The notes below the pieces were generated by a model, which did not search any database, had not been told where the DNA came from, and saw only the letters and a list, made by a program, of their open reading frames with translations. From Agapanthus africanus (taxonomy: Eukaryota; Streptophyta; Magnoliopsida; Asparagales; Amaryllidaceae): 64,000 nucleotides of DNA. The position numbers and the translations under genes are program-made. The DNA lies in NCBI GenBank assembly GCA_030015575.1, contig CM057342.1:624137348-624201347 (forward strand), read 5' to 3'. Of this stretch, positions 1 through 10,950 are shown piece after piece; the stretch's first letter is position 1; every line of letters begins with the position of its first letter.

Positions 1-817
1 TGTGACAAAACCCCTTGACAGATTGTAGCATAGGAATGTCATTTCCTAATAAGAGAATGTCATCCACGTATAAAACGAGGAATACTACAGTTCTCGCTAC
101 AAATCTACTATAGATGCATGGTTCATCTGGATTTTTGATAAAGACAAATTCCTTGACCGTCTCATCAAAACAGATGTTCCAACTCCGCGATGCATTCTTT
201 AGTCCATAGATGGACTTAAGCAACTTGCATACCTTTCCGCTGCTCCCACTCTGAATGAAACCCTCTGGTTGGTCCATATAGACACACTCCTCTAAATTTC
301 CATTTAGAAAAGCGGTCTTTACATCCATCTGCCAGATCTCATAATCATGGAAGGCAGCAATGGCGAGAAGGATCCGAATGGATTTCAGCATAGCCACTGG
401 AGAAAAGGTTTCGTCATAGTCCAAACCAGGTCTTTGACGAAAACCCTTTGCAACAAGTCTAGCTTTATAGGTCTCAACCTGTCCATCTACACCAATCTTC
501 CTTTTGAAGATCCACTTGCATCCTACAGGTTTTACCCCGTCTGGAGCAATGTCCAACGTCCATACCTTGTTGGTGTACATGGACTCCATTTCGGTCCGCA
601 TTGCATCCAGCCATTTTACTGAGTCAACGCTCTGAACGGCCTGCTGGAAGCTAGTAGGCTCATCATAATCTATGATGCAATCTTCTCTATCCCCGTCTAT
701 GAGAAAACCGTAGTATCTCTCGGGCGGATGAGACTGCCTACTACTCCTGCGGAGCGGCGTAGGAATGTCCTGTTCTTTTGAACCCTCTGGTTCCACTAAG
801 CTTTCAGTAATAGCTCA
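1..817 (-). pseudogene. Copia B reverse transcriptase (partial)
   Basis: This is the RNA-dependent DNA polymerase that copies element RNA into cDNA. The minus-strand frame stays open from 814 to the window edge and encodes a Copia RT. The catalytic YVDD box is at 70-59, preceded by the conserved RT stretch DYDETFSPVAML near 421-385 and a run ending KTAFLNG. A TGA at 817-815 separates it from the upstream linker in the same frame. The sequence ends about 20 residues after YVDD, and RNase H lies beyond the edge. The integrity of the domain suggests that B was autonomous fairly recently. Confidence 0.85.
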
Positions 818-1190
818 TGGTTCTGGAATTTCTTCCAGTTCTACTGTGCTCCCACTTATCTGGGTTTCCAAAAACTCAGTTTCCAAGAAGTAGGCATGAC
901 GAGAAACAAAAACCTTTTGTTCCTCTTCACAGTAGAAGAAATATCCCTTGGAGTTCTTTGGATATCCCACGAACTTGCACTGTACTGAGCGTGCCTCGAG
1001 CTTGTCCGCATGCTGCTTTTTGACAAAAGCTGGACATCCCCATGTCTTAATGTGATTAAGATAGGGTCTCTTCCCACTCCATAACTCATATGGTGTGGTA
1101 GGCACAGTCTTAGTGGAAACTCGGTTCAAAAGGTATGCGGCTGATTCTAGCGCATACCCCCAGAATGATCGCGGTAACTCAGCGTTAACC
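815..1190 (-). pseudogene. Copia B integrase C-terminal region and linker
   Basis: This minus-strand frame encodes the Copia integrase C-terminal segment, with the conserved ELWSGKRP and WGCPAFV stretches and then an acidic linker toward RT. It is one frame away from the integrase core. The two readings cross between about 1190 and 1150, so a single-nucleotide indel lies there. It ends at the in-frame TGA at 817-815. These are the only two small lesions I can see in the int-RT half of B besides the nested LTR. Confidence 0.75.
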
Positions 1191-1672
1191 GTACCATATC
1201 CAATAGGGTTCGGTTCCGTCTCTCCGATACACCGTTATGTTGCGGAGTGTATGGAGGAGTAAGCTGAGAGAGAATTCCGTTCTCTTTTAAATAGTCCAGG
1301 AACTCGGCACTCAAGTATTCACCACCTCGATCCGATCTTAGGATCCTGATACTTTTACCGGTTTGTTTTTCTACTTCATTCTTATATTCTTGGAATTTTC
1401 CAAAGGCTTCGGACTTATGTTTCATTAAGAAGACATAACCGTACCTTGAAAAGGCATCCGTGATAGTAATGAAGTAAGAATAACCGCTTCGCGCATGTGT
1501 AGACATTGGACCGCACACGTCGCTGTGTACGAGTCCCAAGAGCTCGCTCGCCCTTACTCCGTGTCCAGTGAACGGAGTCTTTGTCATCTTTCTTTTGAGA
1601 CAGGATTGACAAGTGGCATACGATTGATATTCGAACGCATTCAAATATCCTTCTGTATGTAACTTCGTCAAC
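1147..1672 (-). pseudogene. Copia B integrase core
   Basis: The integrase inserts element cDNA into the chromosome. The open frame starts at the solo LTR junction. It carries the second half of the HHCC zinc-binding motif (CQSC, residues 21-24 of this frame) and the full catalytic triad D51, D114 and E150, with exactly 35 residues between the last two (D,D-35-E). The upstream HHCC histidines lie across the nested LTR, near 3940-3925. The frame shifts just after residue 160. Without the insertion and that indel the core would be complete. Confidence 0.88.
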
Positions 1673-1677
1673 CTTCT
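1673..1677. repeat. Target site duplication CTTCT, left copy
   Basis: CTTCT precedes the solo LTR and is repeated directly after it at 3916-3920. A matching 5-bp flank is the footprint of a retroviral-type integrase and shows that the LTR is a genuine insertion into element B. Confidence 0.9.
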
Positions 1678-3915
1678 TGTTAGTTATATGTATGCCCTAG
1701 AGGCCATTACTGTACATTGGATGTATATTGTAGTGGATGCTAGGACATATATAGGAAGGACTTTCTTGCTCGACATGATAGTACGCTATCTGGTTGCACT
1801 TTATCTTAACATGTATACTTTCTGTCTCTCTGATTACATGTTGATAAAGCCCTTAGGATATGTACTCGACTTCCAGGACTATGATGTAGATCATACTAGT
1901 GGGGCCTGGGTAGTCCATGAGTACATCCTTGAAATGTTCCTAGTCGTGGGAATATCGAGACGGGGCATCGATATTCCAGAGTAGACTAGCGCATATCTTC
2001 TCGACTCATGCGATGGGCGATGGATGATCCCATATCCATTGGTGTTTGACATCGAAGATGGTATGCGGGTGCTCAGTGGAGACTGGGTACACTGAACGGA
2101 CTCGCCGAGAACTCCTAGATGGTATTATACCTCACGTCAGATGGCAGTTCTCTGGTGACACTGGTACAGCTTAGTCTGTTGACCCGAGATCGTCATAGAG
2201 TCTTATGTGTCTCCCACTGTGCTTTGATTTCCACCCTACCACAGCTCTACTGAGTCGTGCAAACAGGTGGTTTTTGGGTACAGTCCCGATTCACATGGAG
2301 GCAATGAGCGATAGGAGGGGATTCGTCTCTCCCGGTATTGGGGGTTGATGTTGTGCTTTGCTCGACTGGCCATAACAGGAAATCCCTGGCCAGGGTTGCA
2401 GTGATATACTGGTAAGAGTTATCAGTAGTTTCACGAATGTTATGGACCTCAAGTCGGCATGACTTATCGAGCTATTGGGGTCTGACGTTTACCACCCCTA
2501 GGCGAGATATGCGACATATCAGACGAACAGACCGGACTATACGTTAAGTGTTACTGGTTGGATTCACAGGAGTGTGAGCGGGCTTGCTCGTCGATCTTCT
2601 GATCGCTCAATACCCGGGTGGCCGTTACGTTTAGCAGACCGCTTGCGGCTTGTAGATGTTTGATATGATCATCATCTGCTGCCGGCGTATTGACGAGTCT
2701 TTAGAGTCCTACACAGAGGTTTCCTGGCTCAAGCGAAACGAAATAGGAGCGCATATGAGATATGTGCGGGACCGAGAATAATACCAGTATGTGATACTGT
2801 ATTCGATTCTCGCGATGTGACATTGATCGGTTATATGCGATATAGCCGAGTTATCGGATCAAGTGTTGATTCGATAAGTTGTTACTGATGATACCAGTCG
2901 GTTATGTGCGACATGACCGGATCATTGAATCAAGTGTTGATTTAATGATTTAATGCATAATTATATATTTGATATATTACTTTGCATTAACTAGTATCGG
3001 TTCACTTTAAATGGATTTTCTCGCTCGAGTGTGCACATTGTATATACGATATAGTTTTGTGCACTTACTTATATCATGTTTGATGATGCATGGTTTTTGG
3101 TTAAGTGTATAGAATAAAACTATGGTCAAGATGATGATTTGGGTTTTGCATATTCTTTTAATTATTTGCTTATTCATTTTGGAAAATAATTAAAGCATAA
3201 AAGAAGAAAAACAAAATGGTTTTCTTTCTTTATTCTTCATGAAGCTTATTGAAGCTTCATGAAACTTTGACCACTTAACCATTTTTGTCTTCTTCTTTTA
3301 ACCCTAACCATTGATCTAACCTAAGTTAATTCTCTACACCTAACCATGGTGAAAATTATGATAAGTTTATTATTCTTTTCTATTCTAAATTAACGTATCA
3401 TAACTTTTATCTTCTTCTTGCTCTTCTTCTTCTTCATGAAGAAGCTTGTCTTCATCAATGGCATATTGAGCATATGAGTGAGAAATCCAATTCTAAAGTG
3501 AACCCACTTCCTATTTCTTCATCCTCTACCTCTTGCCAAGTAGTAGAGTGTGTTTCCTTCACAAGTTTTCATGGCAAGGTGAAGGTGGAGCTTGATCTAG
3601 CGATGCCTCGACGTAGATCATCTTCGGCATGGACATCGACGACCTAGCTCGCTTATTCTTCGACGAAGCCGACGCTAGAGCCCGGGAGTTCACTTGGACA
3701 GCGGAGGCACTTCGTTGCGGAGCTATGGAGGTGGACAAACGGATCTACAAAGGTTGTATTTCCGTTATCTTATAGTTTAGTTGTAAACTAGCTTGCTTGC
3801 TTTGCCTATACTTCTAGCCAACGATCCGTTCTAGGTTTCCTCGGCACCGTAATTTTTATAAATTAGTATGTTTGATCACTTGTGAGACTTCACTAGAGTG
3901 CCTAGGAACCCTACA
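1678..3915 (+). repeat. Solo LTR of the A family (A3)
   Basis: It starts TGTTAGTTATATG and ends CTAGGAACCCTACA, the same termini as the LTRs of elements A and A2. It is 2,238 bp long and flanked by CTTCT duplications. No internal region or primer binding site follows it, so it is a solo LTR left by recombination between two LTRs. It is clearly more diverged from the A LTRs than they are from each other, so it is an older member. It has no coding content; the small ORFs inside it are chance frames. Confidence 0.92.
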
Positions 3916-5267
3916 CTTCTCTCATTGATGTGACCCAGTCTACAATGCCATAAGAAAGTCTGATTGATTTCCGGAGACTTTCTTTTGTGTGTATTCTGGA
4001 CATTGAAAATCTGTGGATGGTTTAATACGTATATACCATTGCTTAATGTACCTGACCCAATCAGAACTTGATTAAGGTGAATGTTTACAACATTACTTAC
4101 AAACGCAAATTCATAATCTTCTTTAGAAGTCAAAGATACAGAAATGATATTACAAGTTGCGTTGGGTACAAAATAGCAATTACGCAAAACCAAAACGTGT
4201 CCATCTGACAACCCCAGGTGATAGTCCCCCACGGCCTTAGCATCCATGCTAGCTCCGTTTGCAACTTTGAGGGTCAAGTCACCTGCCTTCAAAACCCTAC
4301 GGTTTCTCAACGCCTGTAAAGAATTACAGATATGAGATCCTGATCCGGTATCCAATACCCAGGAAGTAGAGTTTATTAAAAGACAGTTTTCAATAACATA
4401 CACACCTGAAGCTGAAGCTGCAACCTGCTTCAATTCCTGTGTCCTGGCTTTCCAAGCCCTGCAATCATTTTTCCAGTGTCCCTTCTTATGACAATAGAAG
4501 CATTCTTCCTTATCCACAAGCTTTACCACTTTCTTTGTTGCTTTTGCCTTTCCCTTCGTATCCACTTTACTAACACCGCCCCTTGGTTTGGCGGGGGCTT
4601 TCTTCTTCTTTCCCTTGGCTTTTGCCTTGGACCTAGAAGAAGAAGATCCTCCTACAAACAAAGTGGATGTTTCCCTACCTTTCTGTAGGGTGCCCTCTGC
4701 GCTCCTCAGCATGTTGAGGAGTTCTGAAAGTTCAACTTCCTTTTCTTGTAAGTTGAAGTTCAGTATGAACTGGGCGTAAGTAGAAGGAAGGGACTGGAGA
4801 ATCAAGTCCGTATAGAGCTCATTCTCCAACGTGGTCCCAAGGTCCGCGAGCTCCTCAATATAGCCAATCATCTTAAGCACCTTTTCCGCTACCGATGATC
4901 CGACGGCCAATCTTGCCGAAAATAACTTCTTCGACACTTCGTATCTTGCGATACGAGATTGCTCTCCATACAGTTCTTTTGTATGAAGAAATATGGATTC
5001 CAGGTCCATATTCTCGTGCCTCCTCTGATGTTCATTGTCCATAGAGGCAAGCATGAGGCACTTGGCCTTCGCGCAGTCTAGTTCCCAGGTCTTACGGATT
5101 TTCTTATCCGCGACGCTGGTTTTGGGACCTGGGACAGGGGGAGCTTTAGTGGTAAGAAGATACCCCAGCTTGTCGTAAGTGATTGCCATCTTGACATTCC
5201 TGAGCCAATCTTTGTAGTTTGGCCCTGTCAGTATGTTTTTATCTAGGAGTAACTTAAGTCCAGTCAT
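3916..5267 (-). pseudogene. Copia B gag-protease with pre-integrase domain
   Basis: The first ATG of the frame is at 5267-5265. The protein begins with a UBN2-like Copia Gag (conserved LTGPNYKDW). It then has a lysine-rich linker and one CCHC zinc knuckle (CFYC, then KKGHWKNDC; C-X2-C-X4-H-X4-C at about residues 256-269). The aspartic protease active site DTG follows at about 306-308, then the HCRLGH zinc-binding start of the pre-integrase domain. Gag packages the RNA and the protease matures the polyprotein. The frame has no internal stop; it is interrupted only by the solo LTR at 3915, after which translation would read LTR sequence. This is the best preserved Copia coding region in the window. 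Confidence 0.92.
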
Positions 5268-7357
5268 GTCGATTGGTCGCTGCAATTAGGAGAGAGAAGA
5301 AACACTCAGCATGATGCTCTTGCAAGTTTAGAATGGTTTTTAGTTTGTCTAAACAGGATGGCTCCCACTGTTTCTCGAATCCCTCCTCAAACCAAAAAGG
5401 AAGAATTAGTCAGGATCAATCTCACCGTACAATACTTGCTTAACCGTTCAGCCAGGCCAGTGTCGGTACTTCGAGGGAGGTTTTCCAACGCTTTCGCGAA
5501 GTTCCTTAATTAAATAACCTTTTTTCCCTGGGGGCATAGCCCCGCTAACACCTTTCTAGACACCTACTTGGTTTATAGCATTGATTGTTAAGTGAGAAAT
5601 TTCCCGAGGAGTAGCATATACTCACAGTAGGATCGGGATCCAAATATCATTGCGTGACGAAACTGAAGGAATCCTACCAGAATCATCACACTCCAAATGG
5701 TATGCAACACTAGCAAGTTTCAGTTCTTTTGAAACTCCCAATGTGGATTTTTGCCCCATGCTCTTATGAACTTGACTTTGGCCAACAAATCATAAGTCAC
5801 ATGTCAAGTTTTACCCGTCGTTCTCCAGGTTAATTTGAATCCACCCGCACCTACCCTTGACTTTTGCCAACAAGGCAGTACGACTGTTCCAAACTAACGC
5901 ATCTATCTATGCTGCACATGAATACCCAATAGCTACCAATCACTATGCCTTGACTTTGGCCAACAAACATAGCTTGAATACTATCGACCATTCATGTGAA
6001 ACGACGGAGGGCTACGAATGGTTTTGGCTAAACCGTGAACGTAGTGAACTTGATATAATCGATGGAACGAGATAGCTTTTAAAAGGAGTGGCTCAAGTTC
6101 CGCATTTAAAAGTTAGTTTTGAAAAGAACCGAGTGGTTTTTCGAAAGTGTTCCAACGACTTTTACTTGGATAATTTTTCTTGCATTAGTTCTTTTAATGC
6201 GTGATATTCTTGCATTAGTTCTTTTAATGCGTCCCATCATTTAATCCTACCATTGCAGAAAACAACCAAAATATGATGTACGCTTATGCCATTCGCATTC
6301 GCCACGGGGCCCCGTCATTACCCGTTAGGTTACTTAACTAACGACAGAGCGGGAGCTGGGCTAGCGCGGCTGCAAAATATAAGCAACGCTTAAATAATAT
6401 CATATATAGATATATTGCAATGATAGCCATTTCAGATCATAGATGAACACATTGGATATACTAGGAACCCGCAATTCGTACGAGCCTGTAACGAAAAGCA
6501 GATTACACGGTCGCGCTGAATAGCCAATACCCCACCCAAGACCCCTACGGGTACGGCAAACTACCTGCCAAGTACCCGAAGCGAAGCAACCTCCCTCAAC
6601 TCCGTGAGTAGGCCACTCGGCACTTCGGCATACCCGGTAGTTTGTGCACCCCCTCCATGGGTCTATCCTAGGAGCAAAAACAGTAAAAAGAAATTATACA
6701 ATGACGGCAACAACCCCGACCCGGTTGTGCGGCCATACAAATAATTATTATATCAATTTACAAATTTACATGAATTGAAAGAGAAGAAAACTCTCGTCTC
6801 ACAACCCCCGGCTATTCACCCGCGACAATCCAATGAATTCATATACACATTCCAATAACATTACAGATCACAGATTTGTATAACCCCCACTAATCGACAT
6901 ATAGCGATTAGCAGACGTTCAATACAAATATCACATCACAGATAAAAAACCCGTCAGCTAAAGTCTTTTAGAAGTTCGATCAAAAATACGGGTTTTTAGG
7001 CCCCAAACACAAAATTTTCGTTCTGGAAAATCTGGGCTGAAAATACATATACCAAAAATCCCAAAATACCCATATAAGCATACTGTAGCAAAGAAGACCC
7101 AGAGAGGAGCCAAGACGGCCGCGGAACCGCGGCAATAGCAAGCTATTGCCGCGTTTCCGCGGCGCTTTGATGAGATCATGGGACCATTTTTCTACAGTGT
7201 ACTCTAAAAACCCTGAGTCGATTTTTGGTGTATCTCAAATAATTTTTACAGCACTTTGAAAATCGACAGAAAGTTTGAAAACGGGATTCATTTCGGGACT
7301 TTTTCTTTGATCGATCTTCTAGCTACTTTGCTAACATGTTAGATAGAGTTTAACTAG
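5268..7357 (-). other. 5' leader of Copia B
   Basis: This is an untranslated leader of about 2.1 kb between the primer binding site and gag. Going 5' to 3' on the minus strand it holds a 40-nt near-perfect inverted repeat (7160-7121) and three copies of the TTGGCCAAAGTCAAGG-type motif at 5963-5948, 5870-5855 and 5785-5770. An AGTGGGAG octamer follows (5369-5362), then a pyrimidine-rich stretch ending CAG directly before gag (about 5302-5279). I see no coding frame of interest. Homologous leaders occur in A, A2 and C. Confidence 0.8.
7121..7160 (-). other. Leader hairpin of Copia B
   Basis: The arms GCGGAAC-C-GCGGCAATAGC and its complement are 20 bp with one mismatch around a tiny loop. It lies about 210 nt downstream of the 5' LTR. 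The same position in A, A2 and C holds a hairpin with the same GCGGAAC/GTTCCGC base but different, still self-complementary, upper arms. Confidence 0.85.
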
Positions 7358-7369
7358 GCTCTGATACCA
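7358..7369 (-). other. Primer binding site of Copia B (initiator tRNA-Met)
   Basis: The minus strand reads TGGTATCAGAGC, one base after the LTR end. This 12-mer is the standard plant Copia site complementary to the 3' end of initiator methionine tRNA. Confidence 0.95.
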
Positions 7370-7370
7370 C

Positions 7371-8736
7371 TGTAAGTCCATGCTACCTCTCCCGGTACTT
7401 TCGGGCATGCGGAATTTGATGAAAAACAATTTTCTTAGAGGTGGTAACATGGACTTAAAACCCGGATCTTTGTTAAACATCTAACTAACAACCTAATTAG
7501 GAGTTGTTAACTACTCGGTTAGGGGGTTATACCTTTCTTTCTTGAACTCCTTCGTCTTCAAGCCTCGATGGTTGTCCGAATCGGCTTCTCCCCGTCGTCT
7601 CCTTGCGCCGAAGATCGATCCACCTGAAAGCTTCTACCTTTGGCTCCTTCTTCGAACTTTGAAGAAACTAGTTCACTCAGTTTGCTAAACCTTGTGAACT
7701 AGAGTGAGTAGAGAAGAGTTTGTTTGGGATTTTATCTATGGTTCTTGGTTCTCAACACATGAGACAAGTGAACCATAGAGTCAAGAGAGGGAGAGCAAGA
7801 GGAGGAAGATGAGAGCTCAAGAACAAGAGAGAGAATGAGAATGATAGAATGAGAGAAGACTTTTCTCTCTTGGCTCTCATAATCCAAAACCATCATAACA
7901 CATCATAGCAATCAAGTATTATGTGATGGCTTACGCAACAATAGCCATATCATTTCATGCACTCATTTTGCATAAGAGAGCAAGCAAGCAAAAGTCTTTG
8001 CCATGAAATGATAGCTATTGTTATCATGATGGTCAACTAGTCAAGCCTAGTCAACCGGTCAACAAAGTCAACAAGTCAACAAGTCAACAAAGTCAACCCC
8101 TCAACAACCATGTCACCATAATACTTAATTAATATAATTGTTAATTACATATTATATTCTCATTAGGGTTGAGCAAAAAGTCAATAGTCAACGGTCAACG
8201 GTCAACAACCCTAATGAGAATCCTCTGCCTCTGACTCTCCGTCAACTGTGCATACACACCCGCATCCGCGTTCCGAGGAACACAGATGCATACTGGATAA
8301 AACCAATCCCAAAAGGTACACTAGGATCTGGTTTAAACCAAAGCCCGCTAGTGTTAACTGTCCAGACACTGTACGTGCATAAGTGCACGGATGTGACCGA
8401 ACCCTGTCGCAAAACCATGCGACCTGTCGCAAAACCATGCGACCTCTACTCTTTTGCCTAAAGGCGAATAGCTTTCTGTGTGGGACTCTAAAGACTCGAC
8501 ACTACGCTGGCAGTGGGTTTAACCACAGACCGCAAGCGGCACTAGCTGTGTGTAACGGTCCCCAGGTAGATGCCGACAAGAAGACTGACGAGGTGAAACC
8601 CATCTGAACTCCTACTGAGCCTGAATGTGACAATCTCCGTACAGTCTGGTCTGTTCGTCTGATACATCGCATGGCGGGCCTAGGGGGCGGTAAACGTCAG
8701 TCCCCTAATAGTGTTACAAGTCATGTCGGAGTGAAG
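7371..8736 (-). repeat. 5' LTR of Copia B, first piece
   Basis: On the minus strand this is the 3' part of the LTR, ending at GGACTTACA next to the primer binding site. The LTR continues at 19099-19884 on the far side of element A, so its total length is about 2,150 bp. The join is confirmed by the intact homologous LTR at 19885-21829, which reads straight through the insertion point. Confidence 0.9.
8732..8736. repeat. Target site duplication TGAAG of element A, left copy
   Basis: TGAAG occurs directly before the 5' LTR of A and again at 19094-19098 directly after its 3' LTR. Confidence 0.9.
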
Positions 8737-10937
8737 TGTTAGTTATATGTATGCCCTAGAGGCCATTACTGTACATAGGATGTATATTGTAGTGGATGCT
8801 GGGACATATATAGGGAGGACTTTCTTGCTCGACATGATAGTATGCTATCTGGTTGCTCTTTACCTTAACGTGTATACTGCTTATCTCTCTGTTACATGTT
8901 GGTAAAGCCCTTAGGATGTGTACTTGACTACCTGGACTATGATGCAGATCATACTAGTGGGGACAGATAGTCTATAAGTACATCCTTCAAAGTCCCTAGT
9001 CGTGGGTGTATCGAGACGGGGCATCGAAATACCAGAGTAGACTAGCGTATACCTTCTCGACCCATACAGATGGGCGATGGATGATCCCATATCCATTGGT
9101 ATTTGACATCAGAGATGATATACGGGTGCTCAGTGAAGACTGGGTACACTGGACGGACTCGCCGAGAACTCCCAGATGGTATTATACCTTACGTCAGATG
9201 GCAGTTCTCTGGTGACACTGGTACAGAGTAGTCTGTTGACCCGAGATAGTCATAGAGTCTTGTGTGTTTCCCACTGTGCTTTGATTTCCATCTTACCACG
9301 TCCAAGAGGGCGTGCAAAACGGTGGTTTTTGGGTACAGTCCCGAATCACATGGAGGCAATGAGCGATAGGAGGGGATTTGTCTCTCCCGGTATAGGGAGT
9401 TGATGTTGCGCTGTGTTCGATTGGCTATAACCGGAAATCCCTGGCCAGGGTTGCTGAGATTTACTGGTAAGTGTTACCTGTAGTTTCTCAAACTGTTATA
9501 GACCTCATATCGACACGACTTATCGAGCTACTGGGGTCTGACGTTTACCACCCCTAGGCGAGATATGCGACATATCAGACGACGAGACCGGACTGTACGG
9601 TAGTGTTACTGGTTGGATTCACTGGAGTGTGAGCGGGCTTGCTCGTCGATCTTCTGATCGTTCAATACCCGGGTGGCCGTTACGTTTAGCAGACCGCTTG
9701 CGGCTTGTGGGTGTTTGATATGATCTTCATCTGCTGCCGGCGTATTGACGAGTCTTTAGAGTCCTACACAGAGGTTTCCTGGCTCAAGCGAAACGAAATA
9801 GGAGCGCATATGAGATATGTGCAGGACTGAGAATAATGCGTGTATGTGATACCGTATTTCATTCTCGTGATGAATGTATCGATTGGTTGTATGCGATATA
9901 ACCTAGTTATCGATTCAAGGATTGATTCGATAAGCCGATACATTGGATACTAGTTGGTTATATGCGATATGACCGGATCGTTAAATCAAGTGTTGATTTA
10001 ATGATTTAATGTATAATTATATATTTGATATATTACTTTGCATTAACTAGTATTGGTTCATTTTAAAGGGATTTTCTCACTTGAAGTGCACAATGTATAT
10101 GTGATATACTTTTGTACACAAGTTTGTGTCATGTTTGATGATACAAGCTAACTTGAGTTTGTGTAAAGTTTAAACCATGGTTGTGTAATGGTTAGGGTTT
10201 TTTTTTTCTTTATCATTTATTTATTTTGTTTATTTATTTTGCAAAATAAATGAATGGTGGCTTTCTTTGGATGCTAGTTGAAGCTTTATGAAGCTTTGAC
10301 TTAGTGACCATATTTGTCTCATGCTTAACCCTAACCATTCCATTTAACCATGATTCATTCTCTACACTTGACCATGGTTTGATTATGATAAGTATTCATT
10401 TTTCTTTTCAATTTATATTAACTTATCATAATCATTCTTTCTTCTTCTTCTTCTTCATCACATGAAGAAAGCTTGCTCTACAATGGCAACTTGAGAAAAC
10501 AAGTGAGAAATCCAATTCTAAAGTGAACCCACTTCCTATTTCTTCATCCTCTACCTCTTGCCAAGTAGTATAGGGTGTTTTCTTCATAAGTTTTATGACT
10601 TGGTGAAGTGGGAGCTTGATCTAGTGATGCCTCGACGTAGATCATCTTCGGCATCGACATCGACGACCTAGCCCGCCCTTTTCTCCGACGAAGCCGACGC
10701 TAGAGTCCGGGATCCGATTTGGACAGCGGAGGGACTTCATCATGGAGCTATGGAGGTGGAGAACCGGATCTACAAAGGTTGTATTTCCGTTCTTTAAGTT
10801 AAATTGTTAACTAGTTGCATTGTTCGCCTAGACATCTAGTTAACGATCCGTATTAGGGTTTCTCGGCACCCGTAAATTTTGAAATTGGCATGGTCGATGC
10901 CTTGTGAGACCTCATTAGCGTGCCTAGGAACCCTACA
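8737..10937 (+). repeat. 5' LTR of Copia A
   Basis: TGTTAGTTATATG to CCTACA, 2,201 bp. It contains the strings of short sequences shared with the LTRs at 16892-19093, 44481-46682 and 50148-52350. Apparent ORFs inside it (for example 9176-9403) recur only because the LTR recurs. Confidence 0.95.
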
Positions 10938-10938
10938 G

Positions 10939-10950
10939 TGGTATCAGAGC
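10939..10950 (+). other. Primer binding site of Copia A (initiator tRNA-Met)
   Basis: TGGTATCAGAGC follows the 5' LTR after a single G. Confidence 0.95.

Noticed and set aside
9176-9403. A 75-codon ORF repeated at 17331, 46015 and 51683, and a 142-codon ORF at 26516 and 34502
   Set aside because: They lie inside LTRs and recur only because the LTRs are near-identical copies. No domain, and the older A3 LTR does not keep the frame.
10938-10950. tRNA-Met gene fragments at the TGGTATCAGAGC sites
   Set aside because: Only 12 bases directly beside LTR ends, as expected for primer binding sites; no cloverleaf.
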